This document shows, piece by piece, positions 61,308 to 64,000 of a stretch of 64,000 nt of DNA. The stretch covers positions 62,001-126,000 of the forward strand of contig NZ_JARHTP010000004.1 of the NCBI RefSeq assembly GCF_029223485.1. The letters run 5' to 3'. A program made the translations under genes and the position numbers. The notes under the pieces are model-generated. The model had not been told where the DNA came from, did not search any database, and worked only from the letters and a program-made list of their open reading frames with translations. Source of the DNA: Streptomyces coacervatus (GTDB taxonomy: Bacteria; Actinomycetota; Actinomycetes; Streptomycetales; Streptomycetaceae). The first letter of the stretch is position 1; every line of letters starts with the position of its first letter.

Positions 61308-62821
61308 GCGGCGGCCCTCCCGGTGGCTGCGGCCATCACGGTTTCCTCGGTGGCTTCGGCGCGTGGGATCTCGGCGGTGAGGCGGCCCTCGTGCATCACG
61401 AGCACACGGTCGGCCATGCCGAGGATCTCGGGCAGGTCGGAGGAGATCATCAGGACTGCGACGCCGTCGGCGGCCAACTCGCCGAGCAGCCGGTGCACTT
61501 CGGCCTTGGTGCCGACATCGATGCCGCGGGTGGGCTCGTCGACGATCAGCACCCGGGGGCCGGTGGCGAGCCACTTGGCGAGGACCACCTTCTGCTGGTT
61601 GCCGCCGGACAGGGTGTTGACCGTGTCGGCGATCCTGGCGTACTTGACCTGGAGCTTGACGGCCCAGTCGAGGGAGCGGCTGCGTTCGGCGCCCCGGTCG
61701 ACGAGGCCCGCCCTGACCGTCGTACGCAGACCGGTGAGGCCGATGTTGCGCTCGATGGACATGTTCATCACCAGGCCCTGGGCGCGGCGGTCCTCGGGCA
61801 CGAGGGCGAGCCCGGCCGCCATGGCGGTGGAGGGAGCGCCGTTGGTGAGCCTGCGCCCCTGGACCTCGACCTCGCCGCCGTCCCAGCGGTCGATCCCGAA
61901 GACGGCCCGGGCGACTTCCGTACGGCCGGCGCCGACGAGCCCGGCGAGGCCGACGATCTCGCCGTGCCGCACGTCGAACGAGACATCCGTGAAGACGCCT
62001 TCCCTGGTCAATCGCCGTACGCTCAGGGCGACTTGACCGGGCTTGACGTCCTGCTTGGGATACAGCTCGTCCAAGTCCCGGCCGACCATGCGCCGTACGA
62101 GATCGTCCTCGGTCATGCCGTCGATCGGCTCGCTGGAGATCCAGGCGCCGTCGCGTAGGGTGGTGACGCGTTGGCAGATCTCGAAGATCTCCTCCAGCCG
62201 GTGGGAGATGAACAGCACGGCGGCGCCCTGTTCGCGCAGGGTGCGGACGACGCCGAAGAGGCGGGCCACCTCGCTTCCGGTGAGCGCGGCCGTAGGCTCG
62301 TCCATGATCAGGACGCGGGCCTCGAAGGAGAGCGCTTTGGCGATCTCGACGATCTGCTGGTCGGCGATGGACAGGCCGCGGGCGGGGCGGTCGGGGTCGA
62401 GTTCGACGCCGAGGCGCTTCATCAGGGCCAGGGTCGCTGCGTGGGTGGCCTTGTGGTCGATACGGCCGAGGGCGCGCCGGGGCTGGCGGCCCATGAAGAT
62501 GTTCTCGGCGATCGAAAGGTCGGGGAAGAGTGTGGGCTCCTGGTAGATGACGGCGATGCCGGCGTCGCGGGCGTCGCCGGGCCCGTGGAAGACGACGGGC
62601 TCGCCGTCGAGCAGCACCCGGCCGGCGTCGGGCCGGTGCACGCCGGCAAGGGTCTTGATCAGGGTCGACTTGCCCGCGCCGTTCTCTCCGGCGAGTGCGT
62701 GCACCTCGCCGGGGAACAACTCCAGGGAGACGTCCCGCAGGGCGCGTACCGCGCCGAAGGACTTCGAGATGTCCTCGAGCGCCAGCACCGGGGCCGGACC
62801 CGTGTCGGACGGGTGGGTCAT
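61304..62821 (-). CDS. rhaT: L-rhamnose ABC transporter ATPase (double ABC)
   Basis: 505 aa with two ABC domains, as in RbsA-type CUT2 ATPases. Domain 1 (about 1-245): Walker [12 protein letters not shown], signature [19 protein letters not shown], Walker [13 protein letters not shown]-loop LFISHRLEE. Domain 2 (about 260-500): degenerate Walker [42 protein letters not shown]. First gene of the operon, divergent from rhaI over 271 nt with LacI-type operators. Confidence 0.95.
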   Translation of the reverse strand: MTHPSDTGPAPVLALEDISKSFGAVRALRDVSLELFPGEVHALAGENGAGKSTLIKTLAGVHRPDAGRVLLDGEPVVFHGPGDARDAGIAVIYQEPTLFPDLSIAENIFMGRQPRRALGRIDHKATHAATLALMKRLGVELDPDRPARGLSIADQQIVEIAKALSFEARVLIMDEPTAALTGSEVARLFGVVRTLREQGAAVLFISHRLEEIFEICQRVTTLRDGAWISSEPIDGMTEDDLVRRMVGRDLDELYPKQDVKPGQVALSVRRLTREGVFTDVSFDVRHGEIVGLAGLVGAGRTEVARAVFGIDRWDGGEVEVQGRRLTNGAPSTAMAAGLALVPEDRRAQGLVMNMSIERNIGLTGLRTTVRAGLVDRGAERSRSLDWAVKLQVKYARIADTVNTLSGGNQQKVVLAKWLATGPRVLIVDEPTRGIDVGTKAEVHRLLGELAADGVAVLMISSDLPEILGMADRVLVMHEGRLTAEIPRAEATEETVMAAATGRAAA

Positions 62822-62863
62822 GAGGGGCTCCTCGACGACGCCGACAAGGGGCTCACGACGTCG

Positions 62864-62875
62864 TGAAAGGTTTCA
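62864..62875. promoter_or_regulatory. LacI-type operator, rhaT side
   Basis: TGAAAGGTTTCA: near-perfect palindrome, 42 nt before the rhaT start. With the site at 63041-63052 it fits a TGAA(A/T)(C/G)G(A/T)TTCA pattern typical of LacI repressors. Confidence 0.7.
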
Positions 62876-62939
62876 ACTTGGTTGCCGGGACGTTAGGCGC
62901 GTCGGCCATGTCACGTCAATGGGTGGGCCCCGAAAAAAT

Positions 62940-62960
62940 TTCGAGAGCCCTTCGAGAGCC
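62940..62960 (+). repeat. 11-bp-spaced direct repeat in the rha gap
   Basis: TTCGAGAGCC occurs at 62940-62949 and 62951-62960, one helical turn apart, midway between the divergent rha promoters. It could bind an activator. Confidence 0.45.
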
Positions 62961-63004
62961 AAAGGTCACGGTCGGGCCACGGGCAACAGCCTTTGCCGGA
63001 AAGC

Positions 63005-63032
63005 TTGACACCCCTACGGGGAGCTCTAAGCT
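63005..63032 (+). promoter_or_regulatory. sigma-70-type promoter of L-rhamnose isomerase
   Basis: TTGACA (63005-63010), 16-bp spacer, TAAGCT (63027-63032). Predicted start near 63039, immediately at the left edge of the operator 63041-63052, so a bound LacI-type repressor would block it. Confidence 0.65.
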
Positions 63033-63040
63033 TCCCGTCC

Positions 63041-63052
63041 TGAATCGATTCA
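63041..63052. promoter_or_regulatory. LacI-type operator, rhaI side
   Basis: TGAATCGATTCA, a perfect 12-bp palindrome at the predicted transcription start of rhaI and 41 nt before its GTG. Probably bound by the LacI protein at 55207-56232. Confidence 0.75.
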
Positions 63053-63092
63053 TCCGTAGGCCGTTCCGGCCGGACGTCACAGGAGCCCTGAA

Positions 63093-64000
63093 GTGACCGA
63101 GCTCGCCGCGGTGAAGGCCGCGCTGAAGACCCAGGCAGTCGAGACGCCGTCGTGGGCGTACGGGAACTCGGGGACCCGTTTCAAGGTGTTCGCGCAGCAA
63201 GGCGTCCCCCGCACTCCGCAGGAGAAACTGGCCGACGCCGCCCAGGTGCACGCGTTCACGGGTGTGGCGCCGACGGTTGCCCTGCACATTCCGTGGGACA
63301 AGGTGGACGACTACGGTGCCTTGGCGAAGTATGCCGAGGACCACGGTGTGAAGCTCGGGGCGATCAACTCGAACACCTTCCAGGACGACGACTACAAGCT
63401 GGGAAGCATCTGCCACCCGGAAGCAGCCGTGCGGCGCAAGGCCCTGGATCACCTGCTGGAATGCGTCGACATCATGGACGCCACCGGGTCACGGGACCTG
63501 AAGCTGTGGTTCGCCGACGGCACGAACTATCCCGGACAGGACGACCTCCGCCAGCGGCAGGACCGGCTCGCCGAAGGGCTTTCCGAGGTGTACGCCCGGC
63601 TCGGCGACGGCCAGCGGATGCTGCTGGAGTACAAGTTCTTCGAGCCCGCCTTCTACGCCACCGACGTTCCCGACTGGGGCACCGCCTATGCGCACTGCCT
63701 CAAGCTGGGCGAGAAGGCGCAGGTCGTGGTGGACACCGGGCACCACGCACCCGGCACCAACATCGAGTTCATCGTCGCCACCCTGCTGCGGGAGGGGAAA
63801 CTCGGCGGCTTCGATTTCAACTCCCGCTTCTACGCCGACGACGACCTCATGGTCGGCGCCGCCGACCCCTTCCAGCTGTTCCGCATCATGTACGAGGTGA
63901 TCCGGGGCGGCGGGTACACGGATGACGTCGCCTTCATGCTCGACCAGTGCCACAACATCGAAGCCAAGATCCCCGCCATCATCCGCTCCGTGATGAACGT
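63093..64000 (+). CDS. rhaI: L-rhamnose isomerase (partial, runs off the window)
   Basis: Open from GTG 63093 ([20 protein letters not shown]) to the window end with no stop: at least 302 aa of a roughly 390-aa enzyme. AGGAGCC lies 5 nt before the start. The TIM-barrel isomerase of the Pseudomonas type is recognised by [56 protein letters not shown] and [16 protein letters not shown], with metal ligands Glu, Asp and His. It converts L-rhamnose to L-rhamnulose. Rhamnulokinase and aldolase genes probably follow outside the window. Confidence 0.94.
   Translation, partial: MTELAAVKAALKTQAVETPSWAYGNSGTRFKVFAQQGVPRTPQEKLADAAQVHAFTGVAPTVALHIPWDKVDDYGALAKYAEDHGVKLGAINSNTFQDDDYKLGSICHPEAAVRRKALDHLLECVDIMDATGSRDLKLWFADGTNYPGQDDLRQRQDRLAEGLSEVYARLGDGQRMLLEYKFFEPAFYATDVPDWGTAYAHCLKLGEKAQVVVDTGHHAPGTNIEFIVATLLREGKLGGFDFNSRFYADDDLMVGAADPFQLFRIMYEVIRGGGYTDDVAFMLDQCHNIEAKIPAIIRSVMN

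Overview
This is a 64-kb chromosomal window from a Streptomyces, or a very close actinobacterial relative. The DNA is GC-rich with GTG/TTG starts and GGAGG-type ribosome binding sites. The gene families are typical of the genus: a conservon, CYP157-like and CYP102 P450s, a DUF5999 protein, a third-type EF-Tu, CGNR and PAS-LuxR regulators, and a DmdR-type iron box. I saw no rRNA, tRNA, insertion sequence, integrase, phage gene or CRISPR array. The mix looks like accessory or arm chromosome: many regulator/enzyme pairs, secreted enzymes and sugar uptake systems.

Layout. 0.15-1.9 kb: an unrecognised protein with acidic, isoprenoid-enzyme-like motifs and two Cys clusters, convergent with a complete conservon. 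2-6.3 kb: the conservon cvnA-B-C-D-E (sensor ATPase, roadblock protein, DUF742, GTPase, P450); the P450 lacks the ExxR motif. 6.6-14.6 kb: small regulator/enzyme modules (PucR, GNAT, DUF1304-TetR, GlxA-type AraC with quinone reductase, and alcohol plus aldehyde dehydrogenases with a divergent MarR). 14.8-19.5 kb: STAS protein, a paralogous prs-tuf pair and a divergent TetM/OtrA-like ribosomal protection protein that is preceded by a leader-peptide-like uORF. 19.6-31.9 kb: a P450, DUF4230, VanZ-like, GH16 glucanase, PHP protein, an SDR with a MerR-type promoter, VanX-like peptidase, ROK regulator, a kinase-like phosphotransferase and a CYP102 P450-reductase fusion. 32-38.2 kb: LacI regulator plus alpha-glucoside ABC transporter and GH13 glucosidase. 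38.2-53.8 kb: PAS-LuxR, DUF3626, quinone reductase with a divergent CGNR regulator, FUSC transporter, Tat lactonase-fold protein, iron-box DUF2470 protein, TetR/P450 pair, pentapeptide protein, GIY-YIG protein, DUF5999, SigJ-like ECF sigma factor and PIG-L deacetylase. 53.8-64 kb: S33 hydrolase, LacI regulator and an L-rhamnose uptake/catabolism locus.

How the genes work together. The clearest pathway is L-rhamnose use. A divergent operon encodes ATPase, two permeases, binding lipoprotein, mutarotase and, last, a secreted BNR-propeller protein; L-rhamnose isomerase is transcribed the other way. Two LacI-type operators lie between them. The terminal secreted propeller is a candidate enzyme for releasing rhamnose from plant glycans. 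The second carbohydrate system, at 32-38 kb, pairs a LacI repressor with binding protein, two permeases and an intracellular GH13 enzyme; its ATPase is not in the window and is probably the shared MsiK type.

The window is rich in short regulatory dyads that match adjacent regulator genes: two 12-bp palindromes around a -10 box (TetR), paired 15-bp palindromes (MarR), three 19-bp operators of which two form a perfect 22-bp inverted repeat (CGNR), an iron box, a 19-bp-spacer MerR promoter, and a 16-bp motif shared by the CYP102 and PAS-LuxR upstream regions. Four dispersed copies of a Streptomyces hairpin repeat occur, three of them between convergent genes.
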